A DNA stretch of 64,000 nucleotides from Limanda limanda (taxonomy: Eukaryota > Chordata > Actinopteri > Pleuronectiformes > Pleuronectidae), in the NCBI RefSeq assembly GCF_963576545.1, contig NC_083639.1, forward strand, positions 22,476,118 to 22,540,117. The letters are read 5' to 3'. The notes under the pieces were generated by a model that ran no database searches, was not told the DNA's origin, and worked only from the letters and a program-made list of their open reading frames with translations. The position numbers and the translations under genes were made by a program. This document shows positions 23,375-37,100 of this stretch, in pieces. Each line of letters starts with the position of its first letter. Position 1 is the stretch's first letter.

Positions 23375-23658
23375 GTGGGTGGCATGCTGGCTCAGTGGTT
23401 AGTGTAACTGCCTTAAGATGAGTCTGAGATTGGATCTTTGAGTTGGTGCTTCAGTTTCCTCCCACACTTTAAAGGCGGGCAAGTCCTTTTAACTGGAAAC
23501 TCCTGTATGTGTGAGTGCAAAGTTGCCCTACATGTGTTCCCCTGTGACAGACAATCTGTCCAAGGTGGCAACTGCCTCTTGCTCAGTGCGTGCTGTGACA
23601 GGCACCAGCCCGCTGTCACCCTGAATGGGATAAACAGATAGGAAGGTAAAGGAATGGA
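23375..23658 (+). mobile_element. degraded tRNA-type SINE
   Basis: It begins GGCATGCTGGCTCAGTGGTT AGTG (A-box-like), followed by a decayed B-box region, CAGTTTCCTCCCACACTTT, TGTGACAGACAATCTGTCCA and GGGATAAACAGATAGGAAGG TAAAGGAATGGA. The order of blocks matches the common fish SINE with CAGTGGTTAG head and GGATAAGCGG-AATGGATGGA tail. Heavily mutated. Confidence 0.65.
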
Positions 23659-23659
23659 T

Positions 23660-25420
23660 CATTTACTAGTCAAACATACAGCACAGGATGGCTGTAAAGT
23701 AAAAGAAACATCGGTCTGAGCAGGCCCACTGTGTTTTAAACCAAAATAAATAGCATGAGCCCGACTCGTGAGGTTCTATGAAGTGCTGAATGTAAAATTG
23801 AAATGTAGAGCTGTCTCAAGCCTGGCCTGAACACTGCATATAGGTAGGTCAAGATAGGACAGCTGCTGCTATCATTTTTACTTGTTATGGGAAGAAAAGC
23901 TCAGGGGTTATTAATAAAATTACTGACACCAGAGTAATAACATCAATGATGGCTCTGTTTTAATCCCAGTAAGTGAGAGTGAGTCAACATGCACAAACTG
24001 CTAATAGGATTACAGTCCTCATTAATTGTATTATTTTCCATCTGTGCTTTCGACTGACTAACGTTAGTTCTCATGTGGTTCCTGTCCATTTCCATCCAAC
24101 ATTTCCTTTAAGCTCTGTTTTGGTATCCATTCACTTCTGAGAAAAACACATAGCAACCACATGCTCCACTGTGTTCTCTAGTACAAACAGTTGTCATCTG
24201 TTGTTTGGGCAGGTAACAGTGAAAACCGCAGCCTGATGAAAAATGATGTGAGCACAGGTGAGAGGATGGAAAACAGAGCTGCCACATATCGGAAGGGAAC
24301 AACTACATTTGGAGGTAGCTCAAACCATGTGATATGTCACTGGTACTTTAATGTAATTGTTAAATCTAAAACATTCTAAACTCAGTTTTAATGGTGCATG
24401 CTACTTTAGAGCTAGCTAGGCTAACACTAACAAGGTTTTTACATTTGTCCTGACAGAGCGACTGCCATAATAACTAAAACATAGCTACCTGAAATACTGT
24501 TCCATTTAAAAGAAAATCATTGTGAAATTCTTATAATGAAAAAACAGAGGCCTCTTATTTAACAGATTATTATCAGCATTAATGGGGATTGGCACACGTT
24601 GATGTTGGTTCCACACTTGGATATTTCCTGGAACAGAGCCATGTGGTATTAATTGCACTTGTGCTTTTCCTGCTGTCTACATGTCAACATGTCTGCCTGG
24701 GAAAAGTTATACTGTTTAAGCTGACACTTACACCACAAAGGGAGGGGCTTATTAGAAATTACAATCTGTTATCAAACACACTGTGTGAAATATTTGTATT
24801 GTTTTACGTGTATAAGAGCAGATATTTCATGTGGTTGACAAAATGTAAGTAACCAAACTCTGCCAAAGTGCTGTGGTCTTTTAGCAGTAGCAAATCAACA
24901 AATAACTATGAATTAAACTTAAACGTTGTTATTTTATTTGACCGAGGCAGTGGGATATATGAGAAGTAGCATAGTTATGTTCAAGTTCACAGTGAACATT
25001 TCGTAAATACCTCATAGAACCGACGGTTACAACCCAAGTAAAACGTTTACTAGTTAATCCTGTTAGACAACGCATTACCATCATAGCACTACCTGTGACG
25101 TACACAGCTGCGATACCTGCACATTCCAGATGAATTACTCAGGTTGCATGTATAATTAAACAGATAGTGTCCTTGGTGTGCCGAAGTACTATAGAACATT
25201 GAGCACACATTGCTGTGGTTAATTGGCACCTGAACAATCAGGTTGTGACTAAAACATTTTTTCCATTGGTCATGCATGTTTGTGGGCTCATAATAATCAA
25301 TTGTGCCTGAACCCAAAGCTCTTTCTCATTATTGCTCTCTCACGCTGTGTGTGTAGCAGGTTTGGGAATCTTCAAATAATGGTTTTCATCTTCAAATCAA
25401 AATGTGACTCAGTAGTGCGT
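23660..25420. other. intergenic, no gene recognised
   Basis: No exon, domain or repeat supported; the short frames have no recognisable similarity. Confidence 0.45.
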
Positions 25421-25424
25421 ATGG

Positions 25425-25482
25425 CCTAGGGGATCTCCTCCCAGACCTGGATCAGGGTATCAGTGAGGCCCTGGACAGTCTG
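25425..25482 (-). pseudogene. Tc1/mariner transposase C-terminal fragment
   Basis: The minus strand reads QTVQGLTDTLIQVWEEIP and then a stop. This corresponds to the C-terminal QTVQELSDALVQIWEEIPQ-type segment that follows the DDE catalytic domain in fish Tc1/mariner transposases. Only about 18 codons remain and no terminal repeat was seen, so it is a dead fragment. Confidence 0.6.
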
Positions 25483-25489
25483 TAAAAAC

Positions 25490-28290
25490 GATTTTGACAC
25501 TAGCAGATTTTTTTGTAAAAAAAAAATGAAATCAAAGTATTGAGCCCACTTTCTGACACTAATTCTGACACCAACTTTGACTCAGTTCACACAAATCTCA
25601 AGCTTCCTGCCTGGAATAAAATTCCCAGTCCAGTCATATATTTAATAGCGGTTGATTGTGGCCTGAAGTCACAGACTGACTAAATGGCTCAGCTGCAGGA
25701 ACTTCATTCCTCAGAGTGACAAAGCACTAACTGCTGCTCTGCAGAATGAAGAAGGAGAAAATATCTTATATGTTATTCATCCCTTTGTTGAATGAAGACA
25801 GGATCTGATTCACAAGAGTCTGGACGAAACCAATTAGTGTATATTGTGCTGACCTGAGTCTGCTCTTTCATTATTCTGTGATGTGAGGGAATAATGAAAA
25901 AATGTATCAAGCGACCGAGTCAAATGTTCAACTAAACTCCCTTACACATTTCAAAATACTAGATTCAATAGATTTTGATATTCAGAACAAGTTAAATCGA
26001 ACTCTTTTTTTTTTTTTAATCCTTTGAGAATCGTTAGGATGTACGTGCATGCAACATGAACACAGTCCGAGCCTGACAGTGAACTGTTGTTTGGTTAAAG
26101 TGGCCTTCAGGAAACAGAATTTCTGCTCAATCTGTGAAAACAAAGGCAGAGTGCAGACTGTGGTTAGGTCTATAAAACCAACAGAAGAGTGTGTACATGT
26201 TAGCTAAAATGTGGGATAATTACATCAGCATTGATGTAGTCACAATTATGTAGGTGCATATATTGCTGCATGGATAAAATTTAATTTAATTTTTTTAAAT
26301 GCCAACAATTGAAAATAACTTTGCTAAGATAACAATGGTTTTGAAATTGAAATTATTATGTTATTAAATTATATTGTTGGGAAATTCTCGCTCTGTGGGT
26401 TTTTTTTATCTGATTCCCTTCACAATACACACATTGTGAGGTAATTTGTGTGTGCAGCTTCTGACTTTTGAAAATCAATATTTAATGATCTCTGCTCTCA
26501 TGCCACCTGTGAACTTGAATGCTCCTCCACATGAGCATTTACGCTGCAGTCAGCGGTTCCTTGTCATAGGTGATGAGGTTTGAAAAGAAGGGTTTGATTC
26601 AGTGAGTCATATGACTCATTTTAAAATGTTGCTGGATCTCCACTTTACACAGCCATCATGTCAAAACCTAAGCAAGACCAATCTTGTGATAAATACCATG
26701 ACAATTAGTAATCAGTCAGTCTGTGTGAGGCTTGGTATAACTCTGTTTTATTTTAAAGTATGATACCCAGTATGCCCCAGTATCTAAAGCAGCTGTAAAT
26801 GCGACCTTATTCTGGGCTATAACCTTGCCCTGTCCGGATCGCTGAGGTTGAGACCACACAGGTTCTAACTAATGACGTCACAGAGCCACAGAACAAGGAA
26901 CAAGTGATGGGAAGACCTGTACTGTGTTTTGGAAAGATTATAATTCTCCCTGTGGATTTAAGTGGAATTCCGTGCATTCCAGCGCTTTTCAAGGTAACTT
27001 GTGAAACACGTTAACAACCAAACCGCTCTGCACTCCATTATGCTTTCTGTCAAAATAGCACCTGGCTCCTGACTAAGTCTGCAGCTGCAAGCAGAAAACA
27101 AATGCAAGATAAAATCTGCTAATCAACCATTAGTGAAGGTGCAGCTCTTAATGACAAATTACTTTATAACCTGTCAGTCCCGGTCGGGTTTGGTTTGATC
27201 ATCCCTAAACTTGATTTCTCACAGGGACATTTTCCGAGGGCCAGCTGGAAACTTTGGACGATAAAGCACAGTTACAAAGTGAGGTCATCTACTGCAGAGG
27301 ATCTATAGCTATCAGTAGAATAAAACCACATATTTTTCTTGCTTCTTCAGAAAAAGAAAAAAAAACACCTATAACAATAACAAATTGGGTTTTCATTACT
27401 CCCAGTGTCTCTAGGACATCATTACCGTACACTAAGAGACAAACAGACAGACTCACAGTATTTCATCCTGGGCTTGGAACATGAAGCTGTTGAGTTTTCC
27501 CTCAGTGATTTTTTTTTTTTTAAGTAATGACAAAAACACATGGAGTAGTTAAAGAGTTTGATACATTAAATGAAATGGGACATTTGATTCTCTCTGTTTG
27601 CTCTGACCTCACAGGAGGTCAGCTCTTTCACTTGAAATGAAATGTTCATTCTTCCTCCCTGGGTTTGGCGATCTCATGATTTTATATCACAATTGATCTT
27701 GAAGACATCCACAGCCTTCTTTTAGCAAATCTGTGTGGGTGACATTAACACTGGATATACCTCAACAAGGATCCACGCTACGTTCGCCAACCAAAAGAAT
27801 GATCGTCTACTGGCTACGCTGATGGTGAAATTATATTACACGTCTCTATCATAGTGTCATATTATATTTGAAGGATCTAACAACACAGCGGATGAGGAGC
27901 TGGTGCTTACAAAAGCCCTCGGCAGCAGTGGCTCAGCCCTGCACAGTCACATATTTCCCAAAGTTATCTGTAAACTTAGGAAACGGATAGCTTCTGGAAT
28001 CAAATCAATTCAGCTATTTCAAAAGAAAATTCCCTCACAAAGTCTTAAAACATAAACTGACTGACATAGTCATAAAAATACAATGAAAGCAGCAAACGAT
28101 GGAAAGATGTTCAGGTACGATCACTTACACTACTTCACCTGTCTTTCATCAGCCTTATGCTTCCTGTGGTGACTGTACACCTCCGAGACTCTCAGTCACT
28201 GTATAGCTGTCCCTGGGTAACCATATTACCATTCCTTCACTTGGGGCCTCTGTAACCTGATGTCAATCCCTGTCTGCCTCTCTGCCCACT
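25490..28290. other. intergenic, no gene; contains a CRE palindrome
   Basis: Nothing coding was supported. TGACGTCA occurs at 26873-26880. T and A homopolymer runs occur near 26009, 27357 and 27512. Confidence 0.4.
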
Positions 28291-28700
28291 CCATCTGTTA
28301 ATGTTAGAGGTAAGATGTGAGTTGTTTTAAGCGGTAGTTGTGGTTGGGTTAAGGTTAGTGTTAGGTAAATAGTTTAAGGGATATGATTGGGGTTAGGCTG
28401 TCCACAATGAAGGGAAGTCAATGTCAGGTCCTCATAGCTTTGCAAACCTGTTTGTGTGTGGACCTCATGTTGCAGGGACCTAAATCTGTCACTGTCACAT
28501 AATGGGGACAACAAGTAACCCCCCACAATGTAAACCATATAGGTCATGTTTCAAGGTCAGGTTTAGGTTGACATAGGGATTAAAGTTAGGGTTAGTGAGG
28601 TAATAACAAATGTTGGAGTAAGTCTCCAGGAAATCAATGTGAGTCAAAGTAATGTGCTCTGAAGTCCTGGAGACACGGCTGTGTGAGTGTGTCTGATTGC
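28290..28700. repeat. GGTTAGG-rich dispersed repeat-like segment
   Basis: Repeated GGTTAGGTTA/GGTTAAGGTTAG phrases, GGACCTCATGTTGCAGGGACC and ATGGGGACAACAAGTAACCC occur together. The style matches a common fish dispersed repeat; the boundaries and family are uncertain. Confidence 0.35.
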
Positions 28701-29690
28701 CTGCTGGCGGGCCAAAATCAGCTCCACTAGCTGCACTACATCCTGTAAACTAAAACCCACTGTTACTCAGTCCTGCCACTTCCACTCTAGTAGATCATAC
28801 CCTCAGAACTCATTTAATGTAAACCTCGTAGTTTGTTTCCCTGAATAGATGCAAATGCATTCCTGTCTCTGTTTCTGCACCGTGTTGTGAGGCATCTTTG
28901 TGTGTGTCTGAATATGTGATTTACACAATGTTAGGCATTCCAATGCATGTAAGTTTTTGTGAACATATGAAACAGTACATTCTTTTTGGAAGACCGATTT
29001 GATTTCTAATGTCTATCATTTGACAGGTCAACAGTCAGAACCATCTGTAGATATTGTCCCTCCAGTTTAGATACATTCAGGTCAGAGTTTCTGTCTTCAT
29101 TAAACAACAATATGTTTGGCTGAGCTTCCTGTGGACCTTGTGTTTTACTACATGTACAGTATAACATATGGCTTGATAAGGCACTATATATGGGGCCCAG
29201 GAGCAAAAATGAAATGTAGGCACCTAATGTTCCCCGTTCTTCTGTCTGTATGTTTTAATGCTTAATGTCATATTCCAGCACATGTCCAATACAGAGCACA
29301 CAGCAGACACACAGAAACCTAATTTTGCTGGAGCCACAAACTAACCAGTATACACGCACATTATCTTTTTGTTGTTGTTTTAAACACAAAATTGTAAGAA
29401 GCGTTTAAGAAGAATATCAATTGCAATAGAATTTTTACAATTAATAGTACATTACTGAAGTGAAGGTGAGCCATCGCCATGACAACTAAGCAAACACCAT
29501 CTGCTCATTAGCACAATGAAAAGTAGACAAAATCTCGAACAAAGACTTTAGTTTTCTTTTTAACCAGATAACTCTAGGAACTGCTGGTAAACCTTGGGGT
29601 TGTATTGTGATTAATGTTATCCATATTCACAAACCGTGGTACCATGAAAATGCAACAATTTGCTTTGGTACAAACAAGAAGGGTACTCAG
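28700..29690. other. intergenic, no gene recognised
   Basis: No exon, domain or repeat family recognised. Confidence 0.4.
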
Positions 29691-29694
29691 TATG

Positions 29695-29945
29695 GTGTAT
29701 ACATCCGCCAAGACCCCACAGTCCCCTCATGAAACCACATTCAATTCACTGGAACTATATTTGGATATGAACCAAATTCGGCACCCTCAAAGATATCCGT
29801 TGTTTTATTACGCTTGATTTCTTTCCACAAAATCCTTAAATTATTCCCTGGGAATTGGGGGAAATGTCACAATGAAGATGTGTTATTTCCGTGGAAATCT
29901 GTTCAGTAGTGTTTACATTAACCAACTAACAAACAAACAAATGGA
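29695..29945 (-). mobile_element. AAGGAGGTTATG-family dispersed repeat, copy 1
   Basis: ACATCCGCCAAGACCCCACAGTCCCCTC resembles the reverse complement of 56310-56340, and ATTTCCGTGGAAATCTGTTC AGTAGTG...AACAAACAAACAAA is the reverse of the family's 5' part (TTTGTTTGTTTGTTAG...ACTACTGAACAGATTTCCAC). This is one of three copies seen in the window. Confidence 0.5.
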
Positions 29946-29949
29946 CTGG

Positions 29950-30890
29950 AGTGAAAACCACCTCTGAGTCAGGTTTAATTACGCAGTGGACCTGAGACCT
30001 TTTGGCCCCTCATCGACAGGTACGTGTGCTGCCTTGGTTGGTTATTAATTAAAAAAACAAAAAAACAAATCCTCCAGGTCCAGCCATAGACTGCCCTCTG
30101 AAGACCTTTTGATCTGCTAACTTCAAATGAGAGAGAAATAGTTCTGAACCACAGCCCAGGAACCACAGTCATTGACTGCATCCTACTAGCGTCGCTGCCC
30201 TCAGTCCTCTGGCATCACTGAGCAGGTTCAGCAGCCTCAATCCAAACCACTGACAGAGGAGCGGAGCAAAAGTAGAAGTGGGAGGGTTTCCCTTTCAAAA
30301 TAAAAGAAGGAGGAAAACGTGAAAATTGCTCTGAGAGATGATTTTCCTTTCACATACATGAACCTAACAGGACAAACAAAGTAGTTTATAGCCATTTCCA
30401 TATGACTAACCAAATTGTAAATGGCTTTTCATTCTGTAATCTCAGGTTTACAAAGTTTTATAAGCAGTCAAGTAATTTTTGGAAATAAGTTATAAATCAG
30501 TCACAGGACTAAGTTAGAAACCTGTGTTTATGATGGAAAATTCACCAGTTGATTATCTGTATGTGTGGAAAGTAAGTGTGTTTTGGTCTGTGATTTGTAA
30601 CTGAGCTGTAACTAAACTTTGGTTTTGGACTCAGTTTAACAGAGAGGGTTGTTTTGTACCAAAGGTGGTTTTTCCAACAAATAGAAAAATAAACCAAAAA
30701 AAAAAGAACAGTGTTTACCTACATAATAGCTTAAAAAATATAGAGGGATTTGGAGGCTAACATGATCAAAATGTATATCTCAAGTAAGTCTACATTCTAA
30801 AATCCTCCCTAGTGCCTCGATGGCAGGACTTTTACTTTGAACGGTAAGGCAGGAAGCATGCTGTGTATTACAGTCAACTTGTCACTGAGC
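29950..30890. other. intergenic sequence upstream of edn3
   Basis: No gene recognised; the edn3 proximal promoter presumably extends into its 3' part. Confidence 0.4.
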
Positions 30891-30894
30891 TCAG

Positions 30895-31107
30895 TTTATA
30901 ATGAAGCAGAGTCTGAGTGAGGGGAGAAAAAGCTGAGTGGCAACAGTGCAGCCTGTCAGCAGGTATCAGTGGAATCATCCATGTGTCTCCATCGGGACTT
31001 TCACTGCACTGAGATCTAAGGAAGAAGACACTTTGGACTCTAGGAGGCTTTATCTATCCTGTTAGGATTTTTTTTTTACACCTTTTATTTCTCATGCTTT
31101 GTGGGTT
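30895..31107 (+). promoter_or_regulatory. edn3: edn3 core promoter candidate and 5' leader
   Basis: TTTATAA at 30895-30901 is a TATA-like box about 210 nt before the start codon; endothelin genes are typically TATA-driven. A start near 30925 would give a leader of about 180 nt. The leader holds a pyrimidine/T run near 31069-31077 and two upstream ATGs, listed separately. Start site position is inferred. Confidence 0.4.
30981..31019 (+). promoter_or_regulatory. edn3 leader uORF 1 (12 codons)
   Basis: ATG at 30981 to TAA at 31017-31019 encodes MCLHRDFHCTEI. The start has poor context (T at -3, T at +4). It lies inside the predicted leader, 89 nt before the main ATG. It could modulate translation if the transcript starts upstream of 30981. 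Confidence 0.4.
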
Positions 31108-31159
31108 ATGGCTATTATTTCATCAGTTGATGTGGGAGTTTTGTTTCTTATCGTGGTGA
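31094..31159 (+). promoter_or_regulatory. edn3 leader uORF 2 overlapping the main start
   Basis: ATG at 31094 opens a 21-codon frame ending with TGA at 31157-31159, out of frame with, and overlapping, the main ATG at 31108. Its context is weak (C at -3, C at +4), whereas the main start is strong, an arrangement consistent with leaky scanning. Confidence 0.4.
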
Positions 31160-31177
31160 CAGCATCTTTGGCAAACG
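31108..31177 (+). CDS. edn3: edn3 exon 1, signal peptide
   Basis: ATG at 31108 has strong context (G at -3 and G at +4); an in-frame TAG lies upstream at 31063. It encodes [23 protein letters not shown] plus the first base of a Gly codon: a hydrophobic core ending in small residues, as expected of a signal peptide. The donor is AACG|GTGAGT with GT at 31178. The exon is too short for ordinary ORF finding. Confidence 0.88.
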
Positions 31178-34100
31178 GTGAGTAGCAGCTACTGTTAAAC
31201 TAGTGGGTGGTCTTTTTGTACTGAGGAGGCATTCAAACATAAATAATGCTCTGACATAGAAAACTTGTGCAATTTATGATGCCACACAGATTTTATGACT
31301 CACTGAAAAAAATTTGATGAAGAAAACAAGTGTTAGTAAATAGTGGGCATTGTGCAATGAAAACTGTCATTGCATTTCTATATGGACACAAATTGCAGCA
31401 GGACACTGTGCATAATCACTTTTACACATTCAAAACATTATAGAAAAAGAAATTATAAGGATTTGTGCTACAAGTGACTATTATTGACTTTTGTATTTAT
31501 ATTGACTTCATTTATTTATCTAGCAAGTTGTAATAATCGAGGATTGTAATAATGAATCCATACTTAAAATTGCCCTGGATAATGAATTGTCATTCAACTT
31601 GAAAACTAATACATTTTACTTTTATCACAGACTGTGCATGATTTACATTCGCAGACTTAAGATTACCTGTAATAATCAAGTGTTTTTTAAGTTTATCTAT
31701 TGAAAGTTATTATTATTAGTAATAATACCAATAATAATAATGATAATAACAATACTACTACTACTACTAATATAATAATTATTGAAGTAACAATATTAAT
31801 ACCGAAGGCAATTATATTAATAAGTGCATACAATAACATTAACAATGTTTACAATAATAACTATAGACAATACTAATAATAATGATTATTGTTATTATTA
31901 TGATTGTTTATTGATTTCAAGTAATCTCATTGCCCCCGCAGGTTCTTCATCAAGCAACGATGTGAGCCAGAGGAAGGAGGTGGAGGTAGCCGAGCTGGAT
32001 GAGCTTGTGCCCGCTGGTGTGGACGACCTCACCAGTGTTCCCTCTCTCAGTGAGGTGAAGCCGTGCCCTGCCTGTGAGCCGCCCAGGCCCAGGAAACGGG
32101 CAAAGAGATGCACGTGTTACAGCTACAAGGACAAGGAGTGTGTGTATTACTGCCACCTAGACATCATCTGGATCAACACGCCAGAGTAAGAGTCCTTCTC
32201 TTCAAACGTCTTCTCTTTTTAAATGGCTCCTTTGATGAGCCCACAGAGACATATAATGTGTGTGTGCTGCTGATGAGTATATAGTGACATACTTTGCATC
32301 ACATATGTTCCTATGTCAGTATCAGTCCTGCCACAAGATAAGAAAAAATAAGCAAATTTATTTTGTGGTTTCACTTGGTTTCACTTGTTTTCTATGACTA
32401 AGTCAACATACACACCACAAATTCCCCAACATTAAAAGCAGTTAACAGTTTTCATGGCTAATCGCTGTAGTGTCTCATCACAAGCGCTCAATTGTTCACT
32501 GTAGTCCTGACTCTTAGTCTTAAGACAGACCTTCCTGCTGAGACTCTTATTTACATGTTGTGTGTGCTGGAGCGATAATCACCTTAGTACAGGTGTACTG
32601 CAGGAGACAAAAATATGTGAGTAATGTAGAAAACAAAGTGTGAAGAAGATTCTCTGCATTTTTGAATCCATGAAAGGATTTGTGGCAAAGTAAGGAGCCA
32701 AACACAGCAGGCGTTTTCTCATATGTCAGTATTTCCTGTGGCTTTGTGAACTGTGAAAACCTGATGTAATCCGAGGTGGTTTAGACCCTGAGCTCTCAGG
32801 TATTTTAATTCCACGGAGGATTTCTGACAGTGGCCAACAGGCAGCAGGGAGGGGTCCACCTGGTTGTTATTGAAACTGTTTGTTACTGGGGCTTTGAATT
32901 CAGATAGAATAGACTGAAATCTACACAAATCCACACAATTCTTGTTGCTGCCAGTTTTAAATTGAAACAAGATAACAGCAATGGCTCCTCATAATATTTG
33001 ACCAAAGCTCATATCTTATAGAAATAATAGAGGGTTTGACTTGCCAACACCACTATTTTCCTTCATCTGTCATTCGCTTGTTCAGCATTCTTTCTTGTCT
33101 TCCTGTGGTTTTATATCGAATCAGCTTCCCAATCAGCAAATGTAAAAACATCAAAATATTACATTTGACTGGCATGAAAATGACAACATTGTAAGATAAT
33201 CATTTGTATAAGCTGACGCCAACTGACTGAAGCATGGGGAAGATAAGTGTATTTAATGCTACTAGTTTATTGAGTCCAAACAATAGGCTTCAGGGCGGCT
33301 CTGGTTTAATTTGGTGTGCCGTTTTCTCAGACACGAATATGTGAGAAAATGTTGGATTGGGGCATGGCAGTGAGTCGGGAGGTGGGGTGATATGAGATCT
33401 TCCGTCCTTTGGTTAAAAAGCTTTTGAGAGAAGTGCAGAGAGGTAAAGTTTCCAGCCTGCAGAGATCAATGCAGCAAATCGTTTTACAAGCACATTCAGA
33501 ACTTCATTTGAAAATTTAGAAATTGAGTGCAATCAATTAATTTAAATAATTAAAATGTATTTCTGGCACAGGAGACACGTCTTGGCGTGGATTCTCTCTT
33601 TAACAACTCATACAGATTAAAATATTTGTCCAGCAAGAATCAGTGCAATGAGATCAAAGCTGCTGCACTGTGAGAGGCCCTATTTCTGAAGTAACACCTT
33701 ACAGATGAGGTTTTAAAACTGGCTGCATGCAGCCTTCTAGATTCATCTTCCTTTTGTACGCAGGATTTATACTGTGTGGAGTGAATCAAGCTGCAGCCGG
33801 AAGGTCTTTCCTCTGAAGTCGTTGGGTGTGCTAATGTTTTGCAGATATGAATTGCTAATGGTCTGTCTTGTTTGGCAGCGCCTGGTTACACTGAAGTCAA
33901 ATCAGTACATTTCTCTGTGAAATGTACAAAGTTGGCCTTGTCCATAATGTGATATAATTTCTTAAATATAATTCCATATTTACTATTTCAAGTTACATTA
34001 GTGATTGAAATCAACATTTTTGTTACCACATGGGCTCAAAAACAATTATTTGCCTTTAGGATTAAAGCTTCATTTTCAAAATTATCATTTGGGATCATGG

Positions 34101-37100
34101 TTCTGCCTTCGAAGCAGATTTCAGATATTGAGTTTTTGCAATTAAAATAACTACCTGCAAAGGTGTGTGTATGAAAATGACACACACAAATTTAATCAAA
34201 ATTTACAATGTCATTTTTTTTTTAAGAAAAGGTAGAACCTTGTAATCCTAAAATCTCACTGAGGGCGTGTTTCCTAAGTGTATCTCTCTGGCAGAAAAGC
34301 AGTTGCCGGGCGCGGGGGAACACTTCATCACAGCGCCTCAACAATAAAGTGCTGAGTGTGAGTTTTGTTCCTATGACAACAAGATCTCAACAACATATCA
34401 CCAATGTTTAATAGGCCAACATGCCCCTTTGCTGTCCATCACTATTTGACATTTTGTTCACCATGAGCACCAGCCAGAGGACGCTTGGCCTCGTACTTCG
34501 TATGGATGAGCTAAGTCTGAGCCAGAGCCCAAAGAATTGTGTTGTTGTCTTGTTTTGTCGTGTTGTGTTGACTACACAGCTATGTGTGCTGTTACGTGTG
34601 ACATTTTATGCTGCTCGGGACAAACAGAAACAGTCACGACCGTGTCTCACCTTGACGTGTCTCACCTCATCTGATTAACTATCTAAAACGCAGCAACAGT
34701 GAAGTTGTGGATTTCTGAAACGTTCAGGGATTTTCCACCAGAAGCACCTAGAGCAGCCGCGGAAAAAAAGACTCTGGGTGCAGCATTCTTTTTCCTTCAG
34801 CCGTCACACAGCCGTCATTGGGAACAGTTGAAACACAAAGCATAATTTGAAAGAAAGAAAGTGTCTGTTATTTATTGTGAAACTGAATTTAGTATTTATA
34901 CAAACAAACTTTGCGGACTAAGTGTCAAGGTGCTACATGTTTTCATCCAGTGGTGAGGTCAGCTTGAAGTAGGAGCCATTGGTTTAAGTTTCCTGGAGGT
35001 GCATGCATTCCAAGAAGCTGCACGTCATGTGAACTTTTGAAAAAGTGACATTTTCTCATATTCTGTTCTGTGTCCTCTCTGCCATTTGAGCTGCAGCCAC
35101 CTCTGAACCTCTTGTGTGCATTTAAAGGGGGATTGATTCACAACTCTATAGAACTGTAGTTTGACTTTGGAGATGGAAACTTTTTGTTTTCCAGATAGTG
35201 CCTCAAGTCATATAATAACAAAAAACTCCATTTGTCACAGAATAATAATAGATGGATAAATAATCTCGACAGTCATTCAGACAGAAGCTTTAATTTCAAG
35301 GGGACATAAAGTCGGAGAACAGCTGTTGTGATTCACAGTTCTCATGGGATCATGTGTTCGAAAAGGTGAAATTATCTAGTGTGACTTAAATTAATTACCT
35401 TGGGTTTAATCCCTCTCAGGGGAGTGCTTCAAAGCTGCAGCTGTTACAGAAGACGACCTTCTGACTTTTCAGGTTTTCATGCTTCTTTAAAACAAGACTG
35501 TGCAAAAACAGCCCTTCAACACTTTTCAAATCTAATAAAAACACTGGGAATATTACAGGGTGTTTTATGTCTGAATAAAATGTGATTAGATTTTCACAAA
35601 TTCAACTTGCACACATTTTTTCAATACTGCTACTGTGGAAAATCCCTAAAAATCATGAGAGCTATGGGAGTTTGTCACATTCCTAGCTGCTGCTTCATGC
35701 TGATTTCCTCTGACATAAGTCATGTCAGAAACAATTTTAACCTCCATCCTAAGTTACAACATGAAGATCAATCATCAGGTTCAGTTGCGGACATGTTTTC
35801 AGATGTGTATCGTTTCAGCAGCTGGTGATCAAAAATTCCCAAATGTGATTGATGCTGCTCTTGAAACAGGCTCAGTTTTCGTTGTGTTCAACACCCTTCG
35901 GTGCACGGTAAGTAGTAATTGGTTTCAGGTTTTCACTTCAGACATATGCCTGTCATCCACAATATTAAATCAGGTAACTGGGGCAGCTATTGGGGGAGGT
36001 CAGTGCATTTTCTTTATTTGTTGACTCAGACAAGCTGTGAAATCATGAAAAATAACTGAAACTATACATTGTGTCTTTTAAATGACATGTAACTGGTGTT
36101 CTGGGGTGATGTTTGTACTGTAGGTGCTCTCATGTCATCTCCTTACTTACAGAAATAGGTATCTTGAAACGTCTTTGGCAAAGTTGGAACCTGAACCTGG
36201 ATGAAATATGGCTTGGCATTGAGCCTTGTGAAGCACTGTCTGTATAAGATGAGTCATTTCTATGAAGAAGATATACGAGTAGTTCATGGAACCACCGCAA
36301 CAGGAAAATAATCTTCTTCTCATAGGAGACGGGTTATTGTAGGGTTAAAGCTGTTCTTTAAAAGATTTTAATAAAGGAATCCTGATCCTTCTTACCAAAC
36401 TACTGTTAGTCACGAAGTGGAGCTGCAATAGATTTAAAGCATCTCGAGTCCTTAACGTAACCCTGTGCACGTGTGTATTTTGGTGTCTGCAGCAGTTTTT
36501 TAGTGCGTGTGTACGTCTTAAATATACAAAAAAAATATGGGGATGTGCCAAGAAATTGAGTAAAGAAGATGCCTGCGAGCATAATGGAGGTAATATTGCA
36601 TGTTAGCAAACTATAGACTGTTAAAACACAACAGACACAAAGCAACAGTAGCATTCATTTCGATTTGTGTTTGTGTCGACCTGTTGGATTTGATTCCAAT
36701 ATTAACTCGTTCAGCTCTGCAGCTCCTGAGGGAAACATCACTTTTTTAAACACTATATGTTCCACTGAGTTCCCCAGCTAGTTGTTAACATTGTCTCTCT
36801 GCTGCAAGTCTGCTACAGTGTAGACTGAAGTTGGCTTATTTTGAGCTTTTCCTTTATAAAACACCTGCCTGCTGCATATGGAAACAATAATCGTTGACAT
36901 GAAATCCAGAGAATTGGCTCCGGACTTGCCTTTCAAACACGCAAAATAACAGCTTGAGCTTTTCTGCACTTATGATTTCCCAACAGCAACAAATCCTCCA
37001 CATTATTCAGGCAATAGGTGCAGCAGGCAGAGGCAGGAAGTAACGAATTACCTGCGCCGCGGAAATCACCTGATTTTCTTGACAACTTACAGACACCTGT

